Positions 20,594 to 28,340 of a stretch of DNA of 32,987 nt are shown piece after piece. The translations under genes were made by a program, and so were the position numbers. The notes beneath the pieces were generated by a model. The model had not been told where the DNA came from. It did no database searches and saw nothing but the letters and a program-made list of their open reading frames with translations. The stretch lies in the IMG/VR virus record IMGVR_UViG_3300025082_000038, positions 1 to 32,987 of that record; one strand, given 5' to 3'. Every line of letters starts with the position of its first letter. The stretch's first letter is position 1. The DNA comes from a virus.

Positions 20594-20796
20594 AACAAGC
20601 AAAAGGATTCTGTCCTACACATAATCAAGTGTTAGGGGTTAAGCAAACACCCAACCATATTCTGCATCTACTAATCTCGCTTTTTACCTTCGGTGGTTGG
20701 GTATTCGTCTGGGCCATTATAACTATTGCATATACTATGGATGCATATAATTGTCCTCAATGTGGTAGCACTATTAAACAACAATCAGTAAACTAA
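20590..20796 (+). CDS. Small zinc-ribbon membrane protein, 68 aa
   Basis: From the ATG at 20590, which overlaps the preceding stop codon. One Cys-His pair (GFCPTHNQVLG) at the N-terminus and CPQCG at the C-terminus flank a hydrophobic stretch (LHLLISLFTFGGWVFVWAIITIAY). The layout resembles small bacterial zinc-ribbon membrane proteins of unknown function. An ATG two codons upstream is the alternative start. Confidence 0.65.
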   Translation: MKQAKGFCPTHNQVLGVKQTPNHILHLLISLFTFGGWVFVWAIITIAYTMDAYNCPQCGSTIKQQSVN

Positions 20797-20815
20797 TAAG
20801 TAATCTCGGGCGTTC

Positions 20816-20895
20816 GTGTAAGACCGACCATATAAAGGGTTCACGCAAAAAAGGCATTTTATATGGAAGCTACGATGGCAAGTGTTGTCTTACAC
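20816..20895 (+). promoter_or_regulatory. Nested long hairpin in the early operon leader
   Basis: GTGTAAGAC (20816-20824) pairs with GTCTTACAC (20887-20895), and inside it CCATATAAA (20828-20836) pairs with TTTATATGG (20858-20866). The 21-base apical loop is A-rich. The element fills most of the 120-base gap between the zinc-ribbon gene and the GGAGG site of the 45-aa gene, so it may control translation or transcript processing, or be a small RNA. No convincing ORF covers it. Confidence 0.55.
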
Positions 20896-20918
20896 GGCGT
20901 CGCTGGAGGAAGAAGATT

Positions 20919-21056
20919 ATGATAGAACTATTAAAACCAAATAGAAACGGGAAGCTCACTATGCTATCCGTTATGAAAAAGATTAACGAAATCATTAGCG
21001 CATTCAATGGCCTTGAGATGCGGTTAATGAACGACGAAGAAGATAGAGAAGAATGA
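20919..21056 (+). CDS. Small helical protein, 45 aa
   Basis: MIELLKPNRNGKLTMLSVMK and onward to an acidic end (NDEEDREE). It has the best ribosome-binding site in the operon, GGAGG 9 bases before the ATG. It overlaps the next gene as ATGA. No family recognised. Confidence 0.6.
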   Translation: MIELLKPNRNGKLTMLSVMKKINEIISAFNGLEMRLMNDEEDREE

Positions 21057-21253
21057 TTACTAAAGAAACAGTTGAAAAGATTTTTCGACTCACAAACCAA
21101 CTAAGTCCCAAACAACGGTGGATATTTTATTGGAGGCTTGTCAATGGAGATACTTATGAATCTATTGGACAAAGACTTAGTATGACGCGTCAAGGTGTAA
21201 AAGATCATTACGATAAATCACTCGACAAAATAACGAGTGAATCTAATAAGTAA
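21053..21253 (+). CDS. Sigma-region-4-like HTH regulator, 66 aa
   Basis: The whole protein matches the C-terminal HTH of sigma factors: LSPKQRWIFYWRLVNGDTYESIGQRLSMTRQGVKDHYDKSLDKI, a helix, then the TYESIGQRL turn and the TRQGVKDH recognition helix. No region-2 domain is present, so on its own it cannot be a complete sigma factor. Small proteins of this kind activate phage late transcription or act as anti-sigma or co-activators. Its place at the centre of the early operon makes it the best candidate for the early-to-late switch. Confidence 0.75.
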   Translation: MITKETVEKIFRLTNQLSPKQRWIFYWRLVNGDTYESIGQRLSMTRQGVKDHYDKSLDKITSESNK

Positions 21254-21262
21254 AAAAGGCAT

Positions 21263-21826
21263 ATGCCAAAAAAGAAAAAAACAAAACGACAATTAGCTAA
21301 GATTCGAAAGGTACGCATCGAATTAACCATTTTTACCCTCTTACTGTGCATTACAGCACTATTGGGCATAGTAGTGGGTCAACGCATGCAAACGACTGTA
21401 GAGCCCATTTTAGAGCCTGTAGGGTGTCCCTACCCAGAAGATCTAATTGATATAATAGTCATTCCACAAAAAGAACGGGAACCTATTATAATTGAGCCAG
21501 AAATAGAATATGTTGAACAGGCTCCAGAGCCTATCTCTCAAGTAGAACAGCTTATTGAGACTAAGGCCCTTGCTGCTGGAATGTCACAATCTGAAACAAA
21601 TCGATTCATAAATATTGCATATTGTGAAAGTAAACTTGATCCAGCTGCACAAAATGGTGTCTCATCTGCAGCAGGAGTATTTCAAATTATTCGTGGGACA
21701 TGGAATGGCAACTCTAATCTTGACTTTGATTCCTATAAATACGATGCTAATGCTAACATTGATACAGCAATAGACATCTATCAGCACAGAGGGTTTCAAC
21801 CATGGGCATGCAATAACTTAGTATGA
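21263..21826 (+). CDS. Membrane-anchored lytic transglycosylase (SLT-type)
   Basis: 187 aa. A basic N-terminus is followed by one membrane span (residues about 20-40) and a Pro/Glu linker (45-92). Then comes a lysozyme-like domain with catalytic Glu122 in YCESKLDPAAQNG, SAAGVFQIIRGTW and a final QHRGFQPWACN segment. It would cleave peptidoglycan from the outer face of the membrane. It is encoded in the early operon, apart from the M23 peptidase, so it might act during lysis together with it or in cell-wall remodelling. Confidence 0.85.
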   Translation: MPKKKKTKRQLAKIRKVRIELTIFTLLLCITALLGIVVGQRMQTTVEPILEPVGCPYPEDLIDIIVIPQKEREPIIIEPEIEYVEQAPEPISQVEQLIETKALAAGMSQSETNRFINIAYCESKLDPAAQNGVSSAAGVFQIIRGTWNGNSNLDFDSYKYDANANIDTAIDIYQHRGFQPWACNNLV

Positions 21827-21981
21827 TCGAGTATACAACACCAGAGACTGTTGATGATTACTTCAACTGTAACTGTACTTACTACACTCTACGAGAATTA
21901 GGTTATCCTCCTAGATCAATTAGACATGCCCAAGAGTGTAAGGATAAAAAAAGATTAGACACTAAGGATTATGATATCTGA
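21823..21981 (+). CDS. Small Cys-containing protein, 52 aa
   Basis: MIEYTTPETVDDYFNCNCTY and onward through ELGYPPRSIRHAQECKDKKR. Three cysteines are present. The ATG overlaps the transglycosylase stop codon and its end overlaps the nuclease gene. The middle looks like a short HTH-like turn, but no family is recognised. Confidence 0.5.
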   Translation: MIEYTTPETVDDYFNCNCTYYTLRELGYPPRSIRHAQECKDKKRLDTKDYDI

Positions 21982-22381
21982 TAATCTAGTTCCATATTTT
22001 CCTGAAGATTTTAATACTAATTATAATAAAAAACCTATGGCGACACGAGGAGCGAGTGCTCGAAGAAAGGGACATCAATTTGAAAGAGATATAGCAGCAG
22101 AATTCAGAGACATGGGATGGCATGATGCTAGGCGACATTTAGAATACCAATCAATTGAAGCAGAACTAGGGCAAGATTTAGATGGAACTTATCCTTTCCT
22201 TATTCAATGTAAAGCTCGACAGAAATATGTATCTCTTAACCGTATTGAAGAAGTTAAAGATAAAAAAGGGGAATATCCATTACTAATAGCTAAAGCAGAT
22301 CATCAAGATGTTTTAGCAGTAATGAAATGGGAAGATTTGAAAGAATTAATTCTTACAATGAAAATAGAAAAGATATTGTGA
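21971..22381 (+). CDS. PD-(D/E)XK-like nuclease, possible Holliday junction resolvase
   Basis: 136 aa. ARRKGHQFERDIAAEFRDMGW is the N-terminal signature of Hjc-type and related restriction-like nucleases (Glu in FER). It is followed by EAELGQDLDGTYPFLIQCKARQKY, which supplies the Asp and the QxK version of the catalytic motif. The C-terminal half (EYPLLIAKADHQDVLAVMKWEDL) fits the final strands. Expected to resolve branched DNA before packaging or to act in recombination with the annealing protein. An ATG at 22037 is an alternative start that keeps the whole domain. Confidence 0.75.
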   Translation: MISDNLVPYFPEDFNTNYNKKPMATRGASARRKGHQFERDIAAEFRDMGWHDARRHLEYQSIEAELGQDLDGTYPFLIQCKARQKYVSLNRIEEVKDKKGEYPLLIAKADHQDVLAVMKWEDLKELILTMKIEKIL

Positions 22382-22387
22382 GGTACC

Positions 22388-22413
22388 AAAAAACAGGGAT
22401 GAGCCCTGTTTTT
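22388..22413. terminator. Bidirectional terminator between convergent operons
   Basis: AAAACAGGG and CCCTGTTTT form a nine-pair hairpin with loop ATGAG, flanked by A and T runs so that each strand has a U-run after the stem. It stands exactly between the 3' ends of the rightward early operon and the leftward late operon. Confidence 0.9.
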
Positions 22414-22425
22414 AAGCCACACACA

Positions 22426-22638
22426 CTAAGCTTTATTCGCTCCCAACTTTTCTGAGAAACGATCAATCGTGCGAACACCAGTTGCTCCTCCAGCAACGAG
22501 TTCAAGTCCATCCAATATAGAACCAATAACTCCGTCATCGAGAACTCCCTCTACTTGCAGTGCTTCTACGACTGCAATAAACACCAAGCACCAAAAGCGC
22601 CATGATGTAAATACTTCTTTTGCTCTTTTCATTTTCAT
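22426..22638 (-). CDS. Small membrane protein, possible holin
   Basis: 70 aa. A basic start (MKMKRAKEVFTSW) is followed by a hydrophobic segment (RFWCLVFIAVVEALQ) and a weaker second one (DGVIGSILDGLELVAGG), with a charged C-terminus. Position right after the M23 peptidase at the end of the late operon suggests a holin-like role, but the protein has no decisive signature. Confidence 0.55.
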   Translation of the reverse strand: MKMKRAKEVFTSWRFWCLVFIAVVEALQVEGVLDDGVIGSILDGLELVAGGATGVRTIDRFSEKLGANKA

Positions 22639-22640
22639 AG

Positions 22641-23342
22641 TTATTTTTTCTTATTCTTCTTATTTTTCTTCTTAGCTTTGCGAGCTATTTTTTTCTCTTT
22701 CCTCCAATAGATTTTATACGCATCCTTACTGATTGCTTTAATTGCTTTTCGTAATCGTTTTGGACGAATACGTCCTTTGATACGTTTCACAATCTCAGAT
22801 GACATATTATCTGATAATTGCTTCAATTGTTTTTTAGATGCTTTTCCAGAAACAATAGAACTTAGTGCAAGAATCATTTCTTCTTGCTCCTCTACTTTAG
22901 TTTTTAGTTCCTTTACGTCCTGATAGAACTTATCAAGTTCCATATAATCTTCTCTACTTATAAAGTCGAAAGATGATGGATTAACCTTTCGATTATTTTT
23001 CCTCATTTCAAAGTGCAAGTGAGGGCCACTGGATAATCCTGTGGAGCCTACTCTTCCTATTTGATCCTTCGTATGAACTTTATCTCCATAGTTGAAAAAG
23101 CTCCTATTTTGCATGTGGGCATATAATGACGTTAAACCATCTCCATGTCCAATCTCTGCAAAATAACCATAATCTTTTCTATATCCTTCCCGTATTACAT
23201 TACCATCAGCTACTGGAGAGATACTTCTTCCTGCTGCAACTGCATAATCAATTCCTCTATGAAAAACAGTACTATTGAAAAACCAAGGCGTCCAGAATGT
23301 TTGAGTTACTCTATACCCTGCCTTTAGAGGAAGAATATACAT
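22641..23342 (-). CDS. M23-family peptidase (endolysin or tail-associated)
   Basis: 233 aa. Zinc-metalloendopeptidase of the lysostaphin/LytM type: His28 and Asp32 in FHRGIDYAV, His76 in YAHM, and H108-L-H110 in SGPHLHFEM are the ligands and catalytic residues. The remainder is a coiled segment (about 130-160, VKELKTKVEEQEEMILAL) and a very Lys/Arg-rich tail (about 175-233), unlike typical cell-wall-binding domains. The protein has no signal peptide, so release would need a holin, and the next gene is a candidate. Delivery as a virion part is also possible, given that it follows the fibre genes. Confidence 0.88.
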   Translation of the reverse strand: MYILPLKAGYRVTQTFWTPWFFNSTVFHRGIDYAVAAGRSISPVADGNVIREGYRKDYGYFAEIGHGDGLTSLYAHMQNRSFFNYGDKVHTKDQIGRVGSTGLSSGPHLHFEMRKNNRKVNPSSFDFISREDYMELDKFYQDVKELKTKVEEQEEMILALSSIVSGKASKKQLKQLSDNMSSEIVKRIKGRIRPKRLRKAIKAISKDAYKIYWRKEKKIARKAKKKNKKNKKK

Positions 23343-23344
23343 AT

Positions 23345-23551
23345 CTAAAGTTGTTTAAATATCTCTGGCGATCCTTCAACAAAAGCGGGAGCAAAATTAA
23401 CTAATTCACCATTATCATCCTCTGCTTGGTATTGTACTTTTGATGATGTATCAGTTTCAATTTTAACTCTTTTTAAAACTGTTCCTTCAAAAACTATTCT
23501 TTCTGATGAAGAGCCATCAACATTGTAATCTTTAAGTAATTTATATGACAT
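23345..23551 (-). CDS. Small hypothetical protein, 68 aa
   Basis: From the ATG at 23551, with TTGGAT 6-8 bases upstream; a TTG at 23563 would overlap the fibre gene. It is beta-rich (YKLLKDYNVDGSSSERIVFEGTVLKRVKI) with a C-terminal half VQYQAEDDNGELVNFAPAF. No family recognised. It lies between the fibre-like and peptidase genes. Confidence 0.6.
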   Translation of the reverse strand: MSYKLLKDYNVDGSSSERIVFEGTVLKRVKIETDTSSKVQYQAEDDNGELVNFAPAFVEGSPEIFKQL

Positions 23552-23555
23552 ATAT

Positions 23556-24122
23556 TTATCCAATTAATTTTTGTGCATACATATATAAATCATTAACTCC
23601 TGCTGTTGGTGTTAAACTGCTTCCACTATTTTGATATACATACCATTCAATATAATCACCTGAATTTCTATTTGTAAGAAAATGGCCTGAATGACGGCAT
23701 AAATCTCCATTAGGTGGCATAGTAGTTGATTCCCATATTTGTGTAGCACCATTTAACAATACACGCATATAACGAAATCCATTAGCATCGGAGGGCCATT
23801 CAATTCGCATACCAACAATATATCGACCATCATTTGGGAATGTAATTCGTGTTGCATTCCCAACATCCCACATATCTCCTATATCAAAAGTTTCTATATC
23901 AAATGTCACAGCTGTTACTACACCTGATGTAACACTGCCCGTGGATGATTTAGATAAAGATACACGCGGTTGAACAGAATTAGCCACTATTTCTTTCTTT
24001 AAGTCGCCCAGCGTAGAATCCACAGAATCATCATCAATAAGATCAGTCAGATGTGTAAAATTAGCATTTACATCTGCACTCTTAATTACTGTATTTCCTG
24101 AGAATGTATTTGGTACTGCCAT
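23556..24122 (-). CDS. Fibre-like tail protein with C1q/TNF-type jelly-roll end
   Basis: 188 aa. The N-terminus NTFSGNTVIKSADVNANFTHL is a motif common to phage tail-tip and fibre proteins. The C-terminal 120 residues (RITFPNDGRYIVGMRIEWPS, FRYMRVLLNGATQIWES, YIEWYVYQNSGSSLTP) look like a C1q/TNF-type trimeric beta jelly roll, as used in receptor binding. It is the best candidate for host recognition. The gene follows the tail-tip protein after a 35-base gap. Confidence 0.75.
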   Translation of the reverse strand: MAVPNTFSGNTVIKSADVNANFTHLTDLIDDDSVDSTLGDLKKEIVANSVQPRVSLSKSSTGSVTSGVVTAVTFDIETFDIGDMWDVGNATRITFPNDGRYIVGMRIEWPSDANGFRYMRVLLNGATQIWESTTMPPNGDLCRHSGHFLTNRNSGDYIEWYVYQNSGSSLTPTAGVNDLYMYAQKLIG

Positions 24123-24157
24123 AAATTATTATGTGAATAGTTAAAGAAATTTGTCAA

Positions 24158-25378
24158 TTATGTTGGGGTGTCAGGTATTGCTTCTGTTGCTGTCGTTTCT
24201 GCATTACGTTCTATATCTTCAATACGTTTGGATATATCTGGTAGACGTGTAGATAAAGTTAAATCCGCCGTATTAAATGCGTATGTAATTGACTGAATCT
24301 GCATCGGAATCCCAATACTATATGCAATGTTAAAATCCCAGAAATCTACATCCCATTGTGCGACATCCCATAAAGTGTGGCGAACTTCCGATTGGGGATG
24401 TTTTATAACTACTACATCTCCTGGCCTTAATGATTCAATATCATATCCTTTTACTCCGCCAATCTGACCTTTTGAACCATTATTATCTATAACTGTGCAA
24501 GTCAATCTCTGTTCGAAATGATCATTTTCATCAAGAAATTTATTTGAAATTGTTTCTGCGGTTGCCTCTACTGTTACCCGACCATCTTGTTCTTTAATTT
24601 CTCTTATCCCATGTTCTGTTTGAGATGATGTTCGTTCATATTTCTTATACAGATTTGGATCTCCCCCCCCAGCAAAATATACTGTGTTATATAGATTTTC
24701 GACTGTTTTAAAGAAATCTAAATTCTGTATTTCCTTTCCTAAAAATAACGTGTGAGACACAGTATCAAAATCTGTATCACTTAAATACAATAAGTTATTT
24801 GCGTCTATATACCAATACCAATATGCTGGACATAATTCTATAGCTTTATTTAACGCCTCCCATGCAGTTGCATATGTAAAATCATAAGAAACTGTTGTAG
24901 CGGTTTCTTTAATCGTACTTGCGTTATAGGTAATTGTTTTTGCTGCTTTTGTAAGAACATCTTTAAAAATATTAGCAGGCTCTACACTTGCATAAGATAC
25001 AGCTGTATCCGATCCATCTTTCAGCATTGTAACCTCTAATTCATTCGTCAATGAATATATATGGACATCGATTTCTTGCTTCCCATCTGCTGTTACTCGA
25101 ATATCATAGCCTGTAATATAACCTGAATGAATTCTTATCCCATTTAACGCATCTCCATCTTGTATCCAGGTTTCAACTTTATTAAACATCGCAACATCAT
25201 CTGTTTCTCCAAATGATGTAACACTCCTTGCTAATGTAACAATCTCTTCTCCCATTGACCCATTAATAGACCAAGTAAAACTTGGAGTGGAAACTACTTC
25301 ATCAGCCCATGTCTGTAAGTAAGTACCAGAACTATTGAAAATTTTGTAAAAGTGTCTTTTATTAACAGCAACAGCCAT
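24158..25378 (-). CDS. Tail-tip protein (baseplate hub/Gp37-like)
   Basis: 406 aa. An N-terminal hub-type beta region (residues 1-130) contains LQTWADEVVSTPSFTWSINGSMGEEIV and KVETWIQDGDALNG. The middle ATAWEALNKAIELCPAYWYWYIDANNLLYLSD is the signature of siphovirus Gp37-like tail proteins. The C-terminus is a helix (DISKRIEDIERNAETTATEA). It probably forms the distal tip together with the preceding distal tail protein. No endopeptidase domain is visible. Confidence 0.8.
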   Translation of the reverse strand: MAVAVNKRHFYKIFNSSGTYLQTWADEVVSTPSFTWSINGSMGEEIVTLARSVTSFGETDDVAMFNKVETWIQDGDALNGIRIHSGYITGYDIRVTADGKQEIDVHIYSLTNELEVTMLKDGSDTAVSYASVEPANIFKDVLTKAAKTITYNASTIKETATTVSYDFTYATAWEALNKAIELCPAYWYWYIDANNLLYLSDTDFDTVSHTLFLGKEIQNLDFFKTVENLYNTVYFAGGGDPNLYKKYERTSSQTEHGIREIKEQDGRVTVEATAETISNKFLDENDHFEQRLTCTVIDNNGSKGQIGGVKGYDIESLRPGDVVVIKHPQSEVRHTLWDVAQWDVDFWDFNIAYSIGIPMQIQSITYAFNTADLTLSTRLPDISKRIEDIERNAETTATEAIPDTPT

Positions 25379-25380
25379 AA

Positions 25381-26154
25381 TCAGATATACAATGGATAAT
25401 AGATGAGCTTCATTGTTATATTATGGTTCGTTGAGATAAAGGATACTTTTAAGTCATTCGCTCCCTGAACAAACTCAGGTAAAACACCTTCATAGTCCAC
25501 AGCAGTTCCATCTACATCTACTGTAAATGCTTGTGTATCAACTGTTAAGACCTCCCCATCCGCATAGGTCCTTGGAACTTTAATCTGCTGATTTGTATTA
25601 GTATTTGTAAAGTTTGCCTGCGTCATTGCAGTCTGTGAATTGATTGTTATCTGAATGATAGGTAATGGTCTATATGTACCTGAAAATACTGCGCTTGGTT
25701 GCCACGTTCCTATAGTGAAATTAATTGCTGGATATTCAATTGTAAGCGTATCTAAAGCTGTTCCAAATGGTGGGTCAGATACGGTAAATTCTGCTTCCCA
25801 TGGCGCAAATGTCACATTAAAATAATCTCTTGTTATTATTACTCGACTCGATGTTGCGGTATAGCGACGTGTTCCACTTTCATAGCCAACATCCAATTTC
25901 TTTTCTTTTGCATTTAATGCTTGCTTTAAGCTATCAATACGTGATTCAAGATCAGATTGTGTTGATCCAATAATAATTCCGCTTAACCGAATAACTCGCG
26001 GTGCAAAGGTATCTTCTACAAATTTCCCACCATCTCTATTTCCGAGACGCTGAATATTAAGTTCACGATGATCCACTGACTCATGTTGAATTTCACGAGT
26101 ATGGATATTATCTGTTTGAAGACTTGTACTATCAAATGAAATTGCGGTTGCCAT
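25381..26154 (-). CDS. Distal tail protein (Dit-like)
   Basis: 257 aa. The start segment (IQRLGNRDGGKFVEDTFAPRVIRLSGIIIGSTQSDLESRIDSLKQAL) is the N-terminal belt of Dit-type proteins, followed by a galectin-like region (DPPFGTALDTLTIEYPAIN and GTYRPLPIIQITINS). It lies directly downstream of the tape measure, the usual Dit position. The ATG has a clear AAAGGA ribosome-binding site, unlike most late genes here. Confidence 0.85.
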   Translation of the reverse strand: MATAISFDSTSLQTDNIHTREIQHESVDHRELNIQRLGNRDGGKFVEDTFAPRVIRLSGIIIGSTQSDLESRIDSLKQALNAKEKKLDVGYESGTRRYTATSSRVIITRDYFNVTFAPWEAEFTVSDPPFGTALDTLTIEYPAINFTIGTWQPSAVFSGTYRPLPIIQITINSQTAMTQANFTNTNTNQQIKVPRTYADGEVLTVDTQAFTVDVDGTAVDYEGVLPEFVQGANDLKVSFISTNHNITMKLIYYPLYI

Positions 26155-26156
26155 AT

Positions 26157-27710
26157 CTATGTTCCTTTATTTCGTAATTGCAAGTTCCTATCAATTGTAT
26201 CTTCTACAACTTTTACAAGAGCTGCAAGATCATCTTCGGATCGAACTTGTGGATTATTAAAATTCACTTCTACATTCATTCCCTGACCACGTGCAGGATT
26301 AATTACTATCTCTCCAGGGGTAAGCATTGCTGGGACTGAATCACGATTTACACTTGGCCCTGGAACTACCCCACCATTCGCAAATGCCATTATTCCATTT
26401 GCTGTAACTACACCTCCTGTATTTCCTCCCGTTACACTATCTACAATACTTTGCCCTACTCCTGCTGAAAAATTAAATGATTGATTTACAATATCACCAA
26501 GTCCCGCGAATGCATCTCGTACTTTTTCAGGGATTGAAAGAAAAGCAGCAATAATAGAATTTACTTTATCTTGAACAACAGAACGCGCAATTTCCAAGTC
26601 AAATTTAATTGCATCTCCAATTCCATTAAATGATGCAACTGTATTATCTACTGCAGTATTTATTGATATTAATCCCCCAACAATAGTAACAAATATGTCA
26701 GCTGCAATAACTAATGCATCTACTAAAATCCCAATTTTAACTGCCCATTCTGATGCTCCTTCTACGGCATCCTCCCAATCAATATTAGCAATTAATTCTA
26801 TAATCTTATCTACAGCAGGTGATAGAGATTCAGCAATTGCTTTCCCCAAATTCTCTAATGCTGCTTGCCCTTCTTCCGTATTTGAAAATTCTTGGAATGC
26901 TTTTACTCCTTCAATCATCCCTTCGATTAATGGAGCAAGGGCATCTAAAAATAATGATCCAAAAGCAACCTCAAGGTCACGACTTAATTCCTTCAATGAC
27001 TTTAATTTCTTTCCTGCAGTTTCTTGTGCTTCGCTATATGCTCCTGTAAATCCTTCAGCTTGTTCAAATATTATATTGAGCAGTTCTTGCTGTTGCAATA
27101 ATGCTTTTTCTTTACCAGTTACTCCATCCAATTCATCTCCTAAACGAGAATTTACTTCTGTCATACTCGTAAAGATCTGGACATCTTTTAATAAAGCAGG
27201 ATTTAAAGTATTGATTGCTTCTAATAAAGTTCTTAATGCATCCGCTGAACTTTTATTCGATACAATACCGACATCACGAGATGAATTTACTAAATCAATA
27301 GCATCTTGCTCATCTAATTGTGTAACAATAAGAGTTTTTAAGATTTCATTAACATCGACCATTGATTTGCCACTTTCAATCAATGTATCTGTAACAGATT
27401 GAAGAAATTCATCAGTCACGCCAAAATTCTCCGCTAATACTTCTACTGCAACAGATGTAATTTCTGCTTCTGCCGCAGCCTCAAATGAACTCTTTGTGAA
27501 ATCAGCTAATGACGTTGCTGCAGTTTTAATTGCAGTTTTAGCTGTATCCCAAATAGCATTACCAAGAGCAACTGCCGTTGTTAATTGCCCAACTCCCATT
27601 GCAGACTCTTCTGCAGCAGATTTTGTATCTTCTAAAGTAGAATTAAAACTATTTAAAACTTTTGATGCTTCATCTTTTGCTATTAAACGTATTTCTACTT
27701 CAGAGGCCAT
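26157..27710 (-). CDS. Tape measure protein
   Basis: 517 aa, helical throughout (VEIRLIAKDEASKVLNSFNSTLEDTKSAAEE at the start), with a hydrophobic section at about 325-355 and a C-terminal GG-rich segment MAFANGGVVPGPSVNRDSVPAMLTPGEIVINPARG that is characteristic of tape measures. The length implies a short tail, roughly 75-80 nm at 0.15 nm per residue. It begins directly after the frameshifted chaperone gene, completing the standard order. The ATG has no Shine-Dalgarno. Confidence 0.92.
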   Translation of the reverse strand: MASEVEIRLIAKDEASKVLNSFNSTLEDTKSAAEESAMGVGQLTTAVALGNAIWDTAKTAIKTAATSLADFTKSSFEAAAEAEITSVAVEVLAENFGVTDEFLQSVTDTLIESGKSMVDVNEILKTLIVTQLDEQDAIDLVNSSRDVGIVSNKSSADALRTLLEAINTLNPALLKDVQIFTSMTEVNSRLGDELDGVTGKEKALLQQQELLNIIFEQAEGFTGAYSEAQETAGKKLKSLKELSRDLEVAFGSLFLDALAPLIEGMIEGVKAFQEFSNTEEGQAALENLGKAIAESLSPAVDKIIELIANIDWEDAVEGASEWAVKIGILVDALVIAADIFVTIVGGLISINTAVDNTVASFNGIGDAIKFDLEIARSVVQDKVNSIIAAFLSIPEKVRDAFAGLGDIVNQSFNFSAGVGQSIVDSVTGGNTGGVVTANGIMAFANGGVVPGPSVNRDSVPAMLTPGEIVINPARGQGMNVEVNFNNPQVRSEDDLAALVKVVEDTIDRNLQLRNKGT

Positions 27711-27711
27711 A

Positions 27712-28274
27712 TTATTTATGTTTAGTTTGTTTTGCTCTCAATCTATTATAATCAGATTCAACACTTAATTTTATTATTATTGTTTGAATGAACCAATCTG
27801 GTTGAGATATATAGTCTTGATATGTCCATCCCATATACTTACATATTTCTACAATACCAAACTCTTCTGGAAGGGGCTGTGCTTTTATTCCTTTAGGAGC
27901 AGAAAGTATTACCCAATACTTTTCTTCTAACTGCTCCTTTTTTCTAAAAAATCTTCTTCTTTAAAGATTTCTCCAACTACTTCATAGATTTCATCTGCAT
28001 CTTGTATCCGTAATTCCATAATTACATCAAATATATTTTCTTTCTTTCCATTAACTGCTACAACAATTTGTCTCACCATCTCATCTTGATAATCTTTCAT
28101 ACTACTCAATGATAAATCTTTCACTTGCATTTGCCCTTCATCATTTGGACTTGCACTCATTTCTTTATAGATAATATCATTGATCTTTCTTTTTTCCCCA
28201 GCGTTTATATAGGTTTTCAATTCTACTTCAATTTGTGATTGACTTGTTTTGAATGTACGAGTTTCTCGTTCCAT
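27712..28274 (-). CDS. Tail assembly chaperone, -1 frameshift product (gpGT type)
   Basis: Codons 1-110 of the short form are read, then a -1 slip at T_TTT_TTA (27945-27951) continues at AGA (27945) through 77 further codons to TAA at 27712-27714. The product is 187 aa. The extension (RKKEQLEEKYWVILSAPKGI, later WTYQDYISQPDWFIQ) is open with no stop until just before the tape-measure ATG. This is the conserved G/GT arrangement of long-tailed phages, in which the ratio of the two forms is needed for tail assembly on the tape measure. The coding sequence is discontinuous; base 27945 is read twice. Confidence 0.88.
27927..28274 (-). CDS. Tail assembly chaperone, short form (gpG type)
   Basis: 115 aa ending EKRSS. 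It is helical and acidic (SLSSMKDYQDEMVRQIVVAVNG, VIMELRIQDADEIYEVVGEIF). It lies between the major tail protein and tape measure, where the chaperone pair is always found. Its last codons contain the slippery site for the long form. Confidence 0.88.
   Translation of the reverse strand: MERETRTFKTSQSQIEVELKTYINAGEKRKINDIIYKEMSASPNDEGQMQVKDLSLSSMKDYQDEMVRQIVVAVNGKKENIFDVIMELRIQDADEIYEVVGEIFKEEDFLEKRSS
27945..27951 (-). promoter_or_regulatory. Slippery heptamer T_TTT_TTA for -1 frameshifting
   Basis: On the minus strand the codons are GAT TTT TTA (108-110), so T_TTT_TTA is in the correct phase for tandem slippage to TTT TTT. A run of A and G follows (AGAAAAAAGGAG), and the zero frame ends 16 bases after the heptamer. 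Confidence 0.85.
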
Positions 28275-28289
28275 GTTTTTATCGGTTAT

Positions 28290-28326
28290 GCTGGGTAAAA
28301 CCGACCGATGAGCGATTCTACCCAGC
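28290..28326 (-). promoter_or_regulatory. Hairpin between major tail and chaperone genes
   Basis: GCTGGGTA and TACCCAGC form an eight-pair stem with a 21-base loop. On the minus strand the loop contains ATCGGT, which could instead pair with ACCGAT just before the chaperone start, giving two alternative folds. There is no U-run. It may limit read-through or translation so that the chaperone is made at lower level than the tail tube protein. Confidence 0.45.
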
Positions 28327-28340
28327 TTAAATAAATTTAT

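Noticed and set aside
26695-27402. Plus-strand ORF of 235 aa
   Set aside because: Entirely opposite the tape measure gene, low-complexity Ser/Asn/Ala composition and no recognisable domain, unlike the endonuclease at 2705.
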